Assembly: GCA_902555665.1 (NCBI GenBank)
Contig: CACDTF010000010.1
Span: 1-33,798, forward strand
Reading direction: 5' to 3'
From: an uncultured Pelagibacteraceae bacterium
Lineage (GTDB): Bacteria > Pseudomonadota > Alphaproteobacteria > Pelagibacterales > Pelagibacteraceae
DNA: 33,798 nucleotides
Position numbers and translations under genes: made by a program
Notes under the pieces: model-generated
What the model saw: the letters and a program-made list of their open reading frames with translations, nothing else
What the model was told of the DNA's origin: nothing
Database searches by the model: none
In this document: one piece after another, positions 26,114 to 33,798 of the stretch
Numbering within the stretch: the stretch's first letter is position 1
How the letters are laid out: each line of letters starts with the position of its first letter

Positions 26114-26119
26114 TATAAT
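26114..26119 (+). promoter_or_regulatory. Candidate -10 element for the rpsF operon
   Basis: TATAAT, the exact consensus, in the 87-base gap between fabD and rpsF. The best -35 at correct distance is TTTAAC at 26091-26096 (17-base spacer, 3 of 6 matches). Transcription would start near 26126, about 26 bases before the rpsF ATG. That leader is too short for the S6:S18-binding hairpin known in some bacteria. Confidence 0.45.
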
Positions 26120-26151
26120 AGTATATCCTCACTTTTTATTAAAGAACTTAA

Positions 26152-26505
26152 ATGAATTTATACGAACATACTATTATTGCTAGGCAAGATGCTTCACCAA
26201 GTGAATTAAAGCAACTAATAGAAAAATATTCTAAAATTGTTGAAAAAAATGATGGTGAGGTTGTTAAAACTGAAAACTGGGGATTATTAAACTTATCTTA
26301 TCTAATTAAAAAGAATAAAAAAGGAAGCTACATACACTTCAAAATAAAAGGCAAAGGTAACGTTATTGATGAATTAGAAAAAAATGAATCTATAGATAAA
26401 AAATTACTAAGATATCTAACAGTTAGAGTAAAAAAATTTGATCTAAAAACAAACTATTTTGGAAAAAAAGAAGATAGCGAAAAAAAAGAAAGTACTAAAA
26501 ACTAA
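26152..26505 (+). CDS. rpsF: 30S ribosomal protein S6
   Basis: Small-subunit platform protein that pairs with S18. The opening [15 protein letters not shown] matches the S6 fold's first strand, followed by [22 protein letters not shown], the conserved region with the NxG(R/L)-(A/L)-Y-I-K pattern. 117 residues with a Lys/Glu-rich tail. First gene of rpsF-rpsR-rplI; its TAA overlaps the rpsR ATG by one base. Confidence 0.97.
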   Translation: MNLYEHTIIARQDASPSELKQLIEKYSKIVEKNDGEVVKTENWGLLNLSYLIKKNKKGSYIHFKIKGKGNVIDELEKNESIDKKLLRYLTVRVKKFDLKTNYFGKKEDSEKKESTKN

Positions 26506-26777
26506 TGCCAAAGAGACAAAGTGGAAATAAAAAAGGTAAACAAAGTAATTTTGCAAAATTAAGTATTTTTCAACCAAATAAATATAAATTTAAAAAATCT
26601 TGCCCTTTATCAGCAAAAGGAGCTCCGGTAGTGGACTATAAAAATATTAAACTTTTAAAAAAATATGTTTCTGAGAATGGAAAAATTTTACCTTCAAGAA
26701 TTACAAATGTATCACAAAAGAAACAAAGAGAGCTGTCTCTTTCAATTAAAAGAGCTAGAAACTTAGCATTGATATAA
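26505..26777 (+). CDS. rpsR: 30S ribosomal protein S18
   Basis: Small-subunit protein binding 16S rRNA next to S6. The family core is clear: [23 protein letters not shown], then [34 protein letters not shown]. 90 residues with an extended basic N-terminus. Translationally coupled to rpsF (TAATG), with rplI one base downstream. Confidence 0.98.
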   Translation: MPKRQSGNKKGKQSNFAKLSIFQPNKYKFKKSCPLSAKGAPVVDYKNIKLLKKYVSENGKILPSRITNVSQKKQRELSLSIKRARNLALI

Positions 26778-26778
26778 A

Positions 26779-27237
26779 ATGAAAGTAATCTTATTAGAAA
26801 ATGTAAAAAGAATTGGATCTATTGGTGAAGTAATAGATGTAAAAAGAGGTTTTGCTAGAAACTTCCTAATTGCTAATAAAAAAGCTCTTTATGCATCAAA
26901 AGAAAATATAAAAGAAGTTGAAAAAATTAAAGCTGAGTTATCTAAAAAAGATAACGAAAAGAAAAAAGAAGCATCTCAAATTGCTGAACAAATTAATGGT
27001 AAAGAATATTCTGTAAAAAAACTAAGTACAGAAAATAATGAACTTTATGGGTCAGTTAAACCAACTGAAATTTCAAAACTCATACAAGAAGAAAACAAAA
27101 TTGACATCAAACCTTCAATGATACAACCAGTTGATGAAATTAAAGCTTTAGGAAAATTTAAAGTTAAAATTTCTTTACACTCAGAAGTTGATGCTGAAAT
27201 TACAATCAATGTTTCTTCAGCTGATACAATTCAATAA
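26779..27237 (+). CDS. rplI: 50S ribosomal protein L9
   Basis: Large-subunit protein with two globular domains joined by a long helix. The N-terminal signature ILLENVKRIGSIGEVIDVKRGFARNFLI is characteristic; residues about 45-77 form the Lys/Glu-rich connecting helix; the C-terminal domain follows (LYGSVKPTEIS, FKVKISLHSEV). 152 residues. Third gene of the S6-S18-L9 operon, ending 68 bases before dnaB. Confidence 0.97.
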   Translation: MKVILLENVKRIGSIGEVIDVKRGFARNFLIANKKALYASKENIKEVEKIKAELSKKDNEKKKEASQIAEQINGKEYSVKKLSTENNELYGSVKPTEISKLIQEENKIDIKPSMIQPVDEIKALGKFKVKISLHSEVDAEITINVSSADTIQ

Positions 27238-27305
27238 TTATACATTCTTTTCCCCAGTAGAAATATACAATTTGATTTAATAATTTTTCATGTAAGTTTA
27301 TTTTC

Positions 27306-28724
27306 ATGGAAAACAATTTAAGTATAGTTAAAGATCAATTTAAAGAATTGCCAAATAACATTGAAGCAGAACAAGCAGTTATAGGATCTATCCTTGTAAG
27401 TAATGATATTTTTGATGAAATAAATACAATAATTTCCAGTATTAATTTTTATGACCCTATGCATCAAAAAATATTTGAAGCAGTTGAAAATCTTATCTAC
27501 AAAGGAATGTTAGCTAACCCAATTACTTTAAAAAATTATTTTGAAGATGAAAAAGATGATCTAAATGTTCCAGAATATTTGGTTAAAATTACAAAATTTT
27601 CTACATCAGTTAGGCAAGCAATAGAATACTCAAAAATAATTTATGATATGTTTGTTAGAAGAGAATTAATAAAAATTTCTGAACAAACTATTGATAGTGC
27701 AAAATTAAATGATCTTGATACTAATGGACAATCTATAATCGAAAGTTCTGAAAGATTATTATTCGATTTAGCAGAAAAAGGCTCTTTCAACTCTTCCTTA
27801 GTAAAATTTGATGAGGCAATGAAACAAACAATTGAAATGGCTTCAGCTGCTTATAAAAATGAAGAGGGAATCGTAGGTGTTCCAACTGGTTTAAGAGATT
27901 TAGATGATAAGCTCGGTGGTTTACATCAATCAGATTTAATTATTATTGCTGGTCGACCATCAATGGGTAAAACCTCACTAGCAACAAATATTGCATTTAA
28001 TGCTGCTCAAAAACTACAAGAGAGTAGCAAGAAATCATCTATAGCTTTCTTTTCACTTGAAATGTCTTCAGAACAATTGTCTACAAGAATTATATCTGAA
28101 CAAGCTAGAATTAGTTCTAATGATATTAGAAGAGGAAGAATATCAGATGATCAATTTGATAAATTTTTAGAAACATCAAAAAATATTTCTGAACTGCCTC
28201 TTTATATTGATGAAACTCCAGCAATAAGTATTGCTGCTCTTAGTAACAGAGCAAGACGTATTAAAAGACTTTTTGGTCTCGATATGATCGTGGTTGATTA
28301 CATTCAATTAATGAGAGGAACTACATTTAACAAAGATGGAAGAGTTCAAGAAATATCACAAATTACTCAAGGACTTAAAGCAATAGCCAAAGAACTTTCT
28401 GTCCCTGTTGTAGCCCTTTCGCAATTATCTCGACAAGTAGAACAGAGAGATGATCATAAGCCTCAATTAGCAGATTTAAGAGAGTCTGGTTCAATTGAAC
28501 AAGATGCTGATGTAGTAATGTTTGTTTACAGAGAAGGATATTATCTACAGAGAAAAGAACCAAGAGAAGCAACTGTTGAGCATGCCGAGTGGCAAGCAAA
28601 AATGAATGAAGTTGCACATTTAGCTCAAATTATAATTGGAAAACAAAGACATGGTCCTATTGGTAATGTAACACTTGAATTTGAAGAAAGATTTACAAAA
28701 TTTAAGGATACTCAATTAAGTTAA
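27306..28724 (+). CDS. dnaB: Replicative DNA helicase DnaB
   Basis: Hexameric 5'-3' helicase that unwinds DNA at the fork and recruits primase. The N-terminal domain begins with LPNNIEAEQAVIGSIL; the RecA-like domain has Walker A AGRPSMGKTSLA (215-226), the Walker B stretch MIVVDYIQLM, ALSQLSRQVEQR and DLRESGSIEQDADVVMF. 472 residues, no intein. It follows rplI after 68 bases in which I see no ribosome site or convincing promoter. The gene order rplI-dnaB is common in bacteria. Confidence 0.98.
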   Translation: MENNLSIVKDQFKELPNNIEAEQAVIGSILVSNDIFDEINTIISSINFYDPMHQKIFEAVENLIYKGMLANPITLKNYFEDEKDDLNVPEYLVKITKFSTSVRQAIEYSKIIYDMFVRRELIKISEQTIDSAKLNDLDTNGQSIIESSERLLFDLAEKGSFNSSLVKFDEAMKQTIEMASAAYKNEEGIVGVPTGLRDLDDKLGGLHQSDLIIIAGRPSMGKTSLATNIAFNAAQKLQESSKKSSIAFFSLEMSSEQLSTRIISEQARISSNDIRRGRISDDQFDKFLETSKNISELPLYIDETPAISIAALSNRARRIKRLFGLDMIVVDYIQLMRGTTFNKDGRVQEISQITQGLKAIAKELSVPVVALSQLSRQVEQRDDHKPQLADLRESGSIEQDADVVMFVYREGYYLQRKEPREATVEHAEWQAKMNEVAHLAQIIIGKQRHGPIGNVTLEFEERFTKFKDTQLS

Positions 28725-28745
28725 TTTCCAATATAAAGAGCTTGA

Positions 28746-31142
28746 ATGATAGCTCATTTTTATCAAAACGTTATCCTTAAAAATCCTAAAGCAATATTTG
28801 TATTGTTAATTATTGCTATTTTAAGTTTTGGATACTATTCAAAAAATTTTAGGCTAGATGCTTCATCAGAAACCTTATTAATAGAAGGTGACCCAGATTT
28901 AGCATACTTAAAAGAAGTCTCTGAAAGATATGGATCTAAAGAATTTTTAATTCTTACATATACACCAAATGAGGGAATGGTAACTGACTCATCAATAAAT
29001 AATTTATTAAGTTTAAAATATAAAATTCAGAGTCTCAATTGGGTCCATAGTGTGATTACATTATTAGATATTCCACTTTTAAATAATTCAGAAGCTCCCC
29101 TTCAAGAAAGACTAGAAAGCTTCAAAACATTAAAAGATGAAGATGTTGATAGAGATCGAGGTTTTAAAGAAATTTTAAATAGTCCTGTTTTTCGAAATTT
29201 TGTCATAAGCGAAGATGGAAAAACTAGTGGAATTATTGTTAACATTAAACAGTCTCAAAAATTAGAAGATATAGAAAATAAATCAAAAGAAGAAGTTGAA
29301 ATAATTAAAGATCAAATCAAAAAACAAAACCACCAGAATATTTTAGAAATTAGACAAGTTATTCAAAGTTATGGTGATGTTGGAAAAATATATCTTGGAG
29401 GAATACCAATGATTGCTGATGATATGATGACTTTTATCAAAAGTGATATAATTGTTTTTGGTTTGGGGGTTCTATTATTTATAATTGCTACTTTATGGTT
29501 TGTTTTTAGAAATCTTCTTTGGATTGTGGTTCCTATAAGCAGTTGTCTTTTTTCTGTGATAATAATGATGGGATTGCTTGGATTGCTAGGATGGAAGGTC
29601 ACAGTCATCTCATCAAATTTTATTGCGCTTATGTTGATTCTAACAATGGCAATGAATATTCATATGAGCACAAGGTTTCTTCAACTTAAAAAAGATTTCC
29701 CATCAAAAAATAATTTTGAAATTATTTCTTTAACCACTTCAAAAATGTTTTGGCCAATTCTTTACACTGTTCTAACAACAATTTTTGCATTCTTATCTTT
29801 AATTTTTAGTGAAATAAAACCTATTATTGATTTTGGTTGGATGATGACTTTTGGTTTGATTACATCATTTATCATTACATTTACTTTGCTACCTACCCTT
29901 TTAAACTTTGCACCCACAAATAATATTTCAGTGAAGAAAGAGCAAAAATCTAAAATCACAAATTTACTTAGTTTAATTTCCATAAATAATAAAAACTTTA
30001 TCCTCTTAGTAACTGGAATAGTTATAATATTCAGTATTACTGGAATAAGTAAGCTTGAAGTTGAAAATAGTTTTATAAATTATTTTGATAAGAATACCGA
30101 AATTTATAAAGGTATGAAACTTATAGATGAAGAACTCGGTGGAACCACTCCTTTAGAGGTTATTTTAAAATTTCCTGAAAAAGAAAAAATAAAAAATTCT
30201 GAAGAAGATGATGAATTTGATGATTGGGGTGATGAAGAAGATGCTAATGATGAAAAATATTGGTTTACTAAAGATAAAATTGATCTGATTACATCTGTTC
30301 ATAATTACTTAGATAGCCTGCCTGAAATTGGTAAAGTTCTATCTTTTTCATCAATTATTGAAGTAGCTACTCAATTAAATAATAATAAGCCTTTAGGTAC
30401 TTTAGAAATGGGGGTGCTTTACTCTAAAATTCCAGATAGCATTAAAACTGAAATCATCGATCCTTATCTTTCTATCAAAGATAATGAGGCTCGAATTAGT
30501 TTAAGAATTATAGACTCGCAAGAAGATTTAAGAAGAAATGATTTAATTAATAAAATTAATTTAGATCTAAAAGATAAATTTGGTTTAGAAGAAAAAGATT
30601 ACAAATTAGCAGGTGTATTAATATTATTTAATAATTTATTACAAAGCTTGTTTAAATCTCAAATTTTAACATTAGGATTGGTTATGATTGGAATATTTTC
30701 AATGTTCATAATCTTATTTAGAAATATTAAACTTTCATTGATTGGCGTTGTTCCAAATTTTATTGCAGCTTTTTTTATACTAGGAATAATTGGATTGTTA
30801 GGAATACCTTTGGATATGATGACTATAACGATTGCAGCAATTACAATAGGTATCGCAGTGGATAACAGTATTCACTATATTTACAGATTTAAAGAAGAAT
30901 TTAATAAAATAAAAGATTATAACAAAACGTTAAAAACTTGTCATTCAACTGTGGGGGTCGCTATATTAAACACTTCAATTACGATTGTTTTTGGATTTTC
31001 AATTTTGGTGTTATCAAAATTTATCCCAACAATTTATTTTGGTGTGTTTACAGGACTAGCCATGTTATTAGCTATGATATCAGTATTAACACTACTTCCT
31101 GCATTAATCTTAATTATTAAACCTTTTGGTAAATCATCTTAA
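28746..31142 (+). CDS. MMPL/RND-superfamily membrane transporter, substrate unknown
   Basis: A 798-residue membrane protein built of two similar halves, each with one N-terminal membrane segment (about 17-29; 415-433), a large periplasmic domain, and a cluster of five segments (about 230-385; about 640-790). This is the MMPL/SSD branch of the RND superfamily, whose members export lipids or other hydrophobic compounds. The second half has the acidic residue expected in the proton path (IGIAVDNSIHY), while the matching place in the first half reads TMAMNIHMS with Asn. A very acidic loop lies at about 486-502 (EEDDEFDDWGDEED). It starts 21 bases after dnaB and its TAA overlaps the cvpA ATG. I cannot name the substrate. 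Confidence 0.82.
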   Translation: MIAHFYQNVILKNPKAIFVLLIIAILSFGYYSKNFRLDASSETLLIEGDPDLAYLKEVSERYGSKEFLILTYTPNEGMVTDSSINNLLSLKYKIQSLNWVHSVITLLDIPLLNNSEAPLQERLESFKTLKDEDVDRDRGFKEILNSPVFRNFVISEDGKTSGIIVNIKQSQKLEDIENKSKEEVEIIKDQIKKQNHQNILEIRQVIQSYGDVGKIYLGGIPMIADDMMTFIKSDIIVFGLGVLLFIIATLWFVFRNLLWIVVPISSCLFSVIIMMGLLGLLGWKVTVISSNFIALMLILTMAMNIHMSTRFLQLKKDFPSKNNFEIISLTTSKMFWPILYTVLTTIFAFLSLIFSEIKPIIDFGWMMTFGLITSFIITFTLLPTLLNFAPTNNISVKKEQKSKITNLLSLISINNKNFILLVTGIVIIFSITGISKLEVENSFINYFDKNTEIYKGMKLIDEELGGTTPLEVILKFPEKEKIKNSEEDDEFDDWGDEEDANDEKYWFTKDKIDLITSVHNYLDSLPEIGKVLSFSSIIEVATQLNNNKPLGTLEMGVLYSKIPDSIKTEIIDPYLSIKDNEARISLRIIDSQEDLRRNDLINKINLDLKDKFGLEEKDYKLAGVLILFNNLLQSLFKSQILTLGLVMIGIFSMFIILFRNIKLSLIGVVPNFIAAFFILGIIGLLGIPLDMMTITIAAITIGIAVDNSIHYIYRFKEEFNKIKDYNKTLKTCHSTVGVAILNTSITIVFGFSILVLSKFIPTIYFGVFTGLAMLLAMISVLTLLPALILIIKPFGKSS

Positions 31143-31687
31143 TGTTAGAAATCATAAACGATTTTTATAAAGTAATATCAATAATTGATTTAATTTATTT
31201 AATTTTAACAATTCTTTCTTTAATAAATTGTTATAAAAAGGGCTTCATCCTAAGTATCCTATCAATGGCTAAATGGTTGCTGGCTTATATAATTACATTA
31301 ATTCTATTTCCAAAAATTAAACCCTATGTAAAAGATATAATTGATAATGAGTATGTTCTTGATGTTGGTTTAGGAATAGTAATATTTGTGGTTGTTATCT
31401 TTTTAGTTCTTTTAGTTAATAAAGGAATCAGCAAAGCAGTCAGATATACAGGAATCGGTGGCTTAGATACTACATTTGGATTCTTTTTTGGTTTTATAAG
31501 AGCTTATATTATTTCTGTATGTATCTTTTCAGGTGTTCATATCGTTTATAATTATGATAAATGGCCAATTAATTTTGACAAATCATACGTCTTTCCATAT
31601 TTAGAAAAAGGTAGTAGTTATCTGATAAAAGAATTTCCTAATGAAAAAACATATCAAGATTCTAAAGAAAAAATTACAGAACTATAA
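31142..31687 (+). CDS. cvpA: CvpA family membrane protein
   Basis: Small inner-membrane protein of the CvpA/colicin V production family. It has four hydrophobic segments (about 14-30, 41-57, 76-94, 110-130), the family KGFILSILSM patch after the first segment and a GGLDTTFGFFFGFIRAY segment with the typical G-x-x-D-x-x-x-G-x-x-x-G pattern. 181 residues. It is followed by purF, as in most proteobacteria, and overlaps it by 47 bases. The biochemical role of the family is unclear. ATG overlaps the upstream TAA (TAATG). Confidence 0.88.
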   Translation: MLEIINDFYKVISIIDLIYLILTILSLINCYKKGFILSILSMAKWLLAYIITLILFPKIKPYVKDIIDNEYVLDVGLGIVIFVVVIFLVLLVNKGISKAVRYTGIGGLDTTFGFFFGFIRAYIISVCIFSGVHIVYNYDKWPINFDKSYVFPYLEKGSSYLIKEFPNEKTYQDSKEKITEL

Positions 31688-33122
31688 TCCAAGACTAAAG
31701 GAAGAATGTGGAGTTTTTGGTATTAGCAATGCTAAGGACGCTTCAGCTCTAACAGCACTTGGGCTACATGCTCTACAACATAGAGGTCAAGAAGGCTGTG
31801 GTATAGTAACATTTGATGGTGAAAAATATTACTCTGAAAAAAGATTTGGCTTAGTTGGAGATAATTTCAACAAAGAAAAAATCCTTAATAATCTTAAAGG
31901 AAATTATGCAATTGGCCATAACAGATATAGTACAACTGGAAACAATATATTAAGAAATATACAGCCTTTTTTTGCTGACACCAATGCAGGTGGTATTGGA
32001 GTTGCGCATAATGGAAACCTTACTAATTCAATTGCTTTGAGAAATAAACTCGTTGAAGATGGGGCTATATTTTACACTACTTCAGATACTGAAACGATTG
32101 TTCAATTAATTGCTAAATCAAAAAGACCAAAAACAATTGATAAAGTAATTGATGCAATTTTCCAAATTCAAGGTGGCTATGCATTAGTGATGTTAACGCA
32201 AAACTCATTAATTGGAGTTAGAGATCCTTATGGAATTAGACCTTTAGTAATCGGTAAGCTTGGTAATAGTTATGTCTTAGCATCTGAAACTTGTGCATTT
32301 GATATTATTGGTGCTAAATTTGTTAGGGAAGTTGAAAATGGAGAGATGGTTTTAATTGAAAATAACGAACTGAAAAGTATTAAGCCCTTCCCTGCTAAAA
32401 AAGTTAGACCTTGCGTATTTGAATATATTTATTTTTCAAGACCAGACAGTCTGATTGGAGGAAAAACAGCATATGAGCATAGAAAAAATATTGGTATAGA
32501 GCTTGCTAAAGAAAATGATACTGATGCAGATATAGTGGTTCCAGTCCCAGATTCTGGAAATGCAGCTGCTATGGGTTTTGCTCAAGAATTAAAAATGAAC
32601 TTTGAACATGGATTAATTAGAAATCATTATGTTGGTAGAACTTTCATCGAGCCAAGTCAGAAAATTAGAAGCTTGGGTGTCAAATTAAAATTAAATGCTA
32701 ATCAATCAACAATTAAAAATAAAAAAATAATTCTAATAGATGACTCACTTGTTAGGGGTACTACATCATATAAAATAGTTAAAATGCTCTATGATGCTGG
32801 CGCAAAAGAAGTTCATGTTAAAATTGCTTGCCCTGAAATAAGATATCCAGATTTCTATGGCGTAGATACACCTACAAAAAAAGAATTGTTAGCAGCAAAT
32901 AAAACAAATAATGAAATTTGTGAATATATTGGAGCTAAATCTTTAAGATTTTTATCAATAGAGGGATTGTATAAAGCTATTGGTTTTGAAAAAAGAAATG
33001 AAACATATCCACAATTAACAGATCATTATTTCACAGGTGAATATCCTGTTAAATTAGTGGATGAATTAGGAGATAATAAAATAACTCAATTATCTTTATT
33101 AAGCACTGGATCAAACAATTAA
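31641..33122 (+). CDS. purF: Amidophosphoribosyltransferase
   Basis: First committed enzyme of purine synthesis, making phosphoribosylamine from PRPP and glutamine. The Ntn glutaminase nucleophile is Cys23 in EECGVFGI, so residues 1-22 would be a cleaved propeptide. GLHALQHRGQEGCGI, GHNRYSTTG and HNGNLTN follow, and the PRPP loop is IILIDDSLVRGTTS. Of the iron-sulfur ligands of the Bacillus-type enzyme, PC and AC cysteines remain, but the closely spaced C-terminal pair is replaced (YPQLTDHYFTGEYP), so a 4Fe-4S cluster is unlikely. 493 residues. The start codon lies 47 bases inside cvpA; I see no later ATG, GTG or TTG before Cys23. Confidence 0.96.
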   Translation: MKKHIKILKKKLQNYNPRLKEECGVFGISNAKDASALTALGLHALQHRGQEGCGIVTFDGEKYYSEKRFGLVGDNFNKEKILNNLKGNYAIGHNRYSTTGNNILRNIQPFFADTNAGGIGVAHNGNLTNSIALRNKLVEDGAIFYTTSDTETIVQLIAKSKRPKTIDKVIDAIFQIQGGYALVMLTQNSLIGVRDPYGIRPLVIGKLGNSYVLASETCAFDIIGAKFVREVENGEMVLIENNELKSIKPFPAKKVRPCVFEYIYFSRPDSLIGGKTAYEHRKNIGIELAKENDTDADIVVPVPDSGNAAAMGFAQELKMNFEHGLIRNHYVGRTFIEPSQKIRSLGVKLKLNANQSTIKNKKIILIDDSLVRGTTSYKIVKMLYDAGAKEVHVKIACPEIRYPDFYGVDTPTKKELLAANKTNNEICEYIGAKSLRFLSIEGLYKAIGFEKRNETYPQLTDHYFTGEYPVKLVDELGDNKITQLSLLSTGSNN

Positions 33123-33125
33123 GTT

Positions 33126-33683
33126 ATGAAAACAGTAAATTTTACTGAAATGAAAAATGGAACTAAGGAAGATTATGAGCTTCTTGAAAAATTTGAGAAA
33201 AACTTTGAAAGACAAACAGCTGAGAGAGTTTTAAATTATTTATCTAAACAAACTACAACTTTAGAAGGTTACAAAATCACTAGACTAGAACATTCATTAC
33301 AAGCTGCAACAAGAGCTTTTAAAAATAAAGAAAGTGATGAAATGGTTGTTGCAACTTTATTACATGATATTGGAGATGATTTAGCACCAATGAATCATTC
33401 ACAATATGCTGCATCTATACTAAGACCTTATGTTTCAGAAAGAACTTATTGGATTGTTCTACACCATGGTCTTTTTCAAACTTACTACAGCGCTCATCAT
33501 TTAGGGGGTGATAGAAATGCAAGAGATAAATTTAAAGACCACAAGTATTATCAAGACACTATAGATTTTTGTGAAAAATATGACCAATGCTCTTTTGACC
33601 CTAATTACAAAAGTATGACTTTGGAAGATTTTAAGCCATTAGTTAAAAAAATATTCGCAAAAGAGCCATATTATTATCTTTAA
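33126..33683 (+). CDS. HD-domain protein resembling PhnZ/MIOX-type oxygenases
   Basis: A 185-residue soluble protein with an HD-domain metal site: RLEHSLQAA (Glu55, His56), LLHDIGDD (His80, Asp81), NHSQYAASILRPY (His91), VLHHGL (His113/114) and a late Asp in KYDQCSFDP (Asp153 or Asp158). The EHxLQxA...LHDIG...H...H order is that of the predicted HD phosphohydrolase group that includes PhnZ and TmpB, di-iron oxygenases that split organophosphonates, and resembles myo-inositol oxygenase, more than classic HD phosphatases. It begins 3 bases after purF, so it is probably cotranscribed. Substrate unknown; it could be a simple phosphohydrolase. Confidence 0.78.
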   Translation: MKTVNFTEMKNGTKEDYELLEKFEKNFERQTAERVLNYLSKQTTTLEGYKITRLEHSLQAATRAFKNKESDEMVVATLLHDIGDDLAPMNHSQYAASILRPYVSERTYWIVLHHGLFQTYYSAHHLGGDRNARDKFKDHKYYQDTIDFCEKYDQCSFDPNYKSMTLEDFKPLVKKIFAKEPYYYL

Positions 33684-33712
33684 ATTTAGCTATAAATCAC
33701 TACTTACAGCGC

Positions 33713-33798
33713 ATGATTGATTCAAAAGAAAAAATTATAAATTATTTTAAATCAGGTATTAAAGAGTCCAAAAATTTTAAAATTGGGATCGAGCATGA
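33713..33798 (+). CDS. gshA: Glutamate-cysteine ligase, N-terminal fragment (cut by window edge)
   Basis: The ATG at 33713 opens a frame to the last base: 28 codons, beginning MIDSKEKIINYF and ending KIGIEH. The pattern of an N-terminal helix with SG then (R/K)IG(T/I)EHE is the start of the plant/alphaproteobacterial type glutamate-cysteine ligase, first enzyme of glutathione synthesis. The next codon begins GA, consistent with the catalytic Glu of EHE. It lies 29 bases after the HD-domain gene. Only the start is visible, so the call rests on a short match. Confidence 0.7.
   Translation, partial: MIDSKEKIINYFKSGIKESKNFKIGIEH

Noticed and set aside
27238..27305. Possible small RNA, terminator or promoter between rplI and dnaB
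   Set aside because: No stable hairpin is visible (only a short TTTTCCCC stretch), and TACAAT at 27266-27271 lacks a -35. Nothing can be supported in these 68 bases.
28375..28617. An 80-codon open frame antisense within dnaB
   Set aside because: It lies wholly opposite the conserved helicase core (DYIQLM to EQDADVV), has odd Leu/Gln-rich composition and no independent signals.
30938..31120. A 60-codon open frame in another frame within the MMPL gene
   Set aside because: It lies inside conserved membrane segments of the transporter and has no sign of its own translation start.
1..33798. tRNA genes, CRISPR repeats, insertion sequences or phage remnants
   Set aside because: Every gap is 114 bases or less and none shows cloverleaf arms, repeat-spacer order, terminal inverted repeats or integrase/transposase genes.

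Overview
The window looks like a piece of a free-living, genome-streamlined alphaproteobacterium of the SAR11 clade (Candidatus Pelagibacter or a close relative). The basis is the very high A+T content with Lys/Ile/Asn-rich proteins, the near absence of spacer DNA, and alphaproteobacterial marker genes and gene order (NDUFA12-type complex I subunit beside a DUF2155 protein, fabD-fabG-acpP...gmk, rsmA-pdxA-surA-lptD-lptG-lptF-pepA-ndk, rpsF-rpsR-rplI-dnaB, cvpA-purF). The species is inferred from pattern recognition, not from a search. By my tally only about 580 of 33,798 bases lie between genes, and no gap exceeds 114 bases. I see no tRNA, rRNA, riboswitch, CRISPR array, insertion sequence or other sign of recent transfer.

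Layout. 1-2207 (-): penicillin-binding protein 1A, cut by the left edge. 2310-4094 (+): a ribonuclease E/G with a charged insert and no zinc-link cysteines. 4087-5080 (-): thiS-thiG for the thiamine thiazole ring. 5097-7308 (+): aroQ-accB-accC. 7305-8034 (-): NDUFA12 and a secreted DUF2155 protein. 8149-8973 (+): an orphan protein matching the C-terminal part of vitamin-B12-type ribonucleotide reductase. 8975-12497 (-): DUF2066 protein, Hda-like replication regulator, aspS. 12509-14096 (+): purM-purN. 14086-15940 (-): pepA-ndk. 16001-23486 (+): a long envelope-centred operon, lptF-lptG-lptD-surA-pdxA-rsmA. 23475-26064 (-): fabD-fabG-acpP-gmk. 26152-33683 (+): rpsF-rpsR-rplI, dnaB, an MMPL/RND-type membrane protein, cvpA, purF and an HD-domain protein. 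33713-33798 (+): the first codons of gshA.

Functional themes. The genes are mostly core: LPS transport and outer-membrane assembly (LptF/G/D, SurA), fatty-acid synthesis (AccB/C, FabD/G, AcpP), purine synthesis (PurM, PurN, PurF, Gmk, Ndk), translation (AspS, S6, S18, L9, RsmA), replication (DnaB, Hda) and cofactors (ThiS/G, PdxA). Genes are packed into short opposed runs. Five convergent pairs overlap or abut at their stop codons, and two divergent pairs have start codons only 11 and 16 bases apart.

I found no clear new multi-gene system. The points most worth following are the orphan NrdJ-C-terminal-like protein, the PhnZ/MIOX-like HD protein after purF, the zinc-link-less RNase E/G, and several places where genes usual in alphaproteobacteria (aat; fabF-mltG-yicC; alr-radA) are missing from otherwise conserved order.
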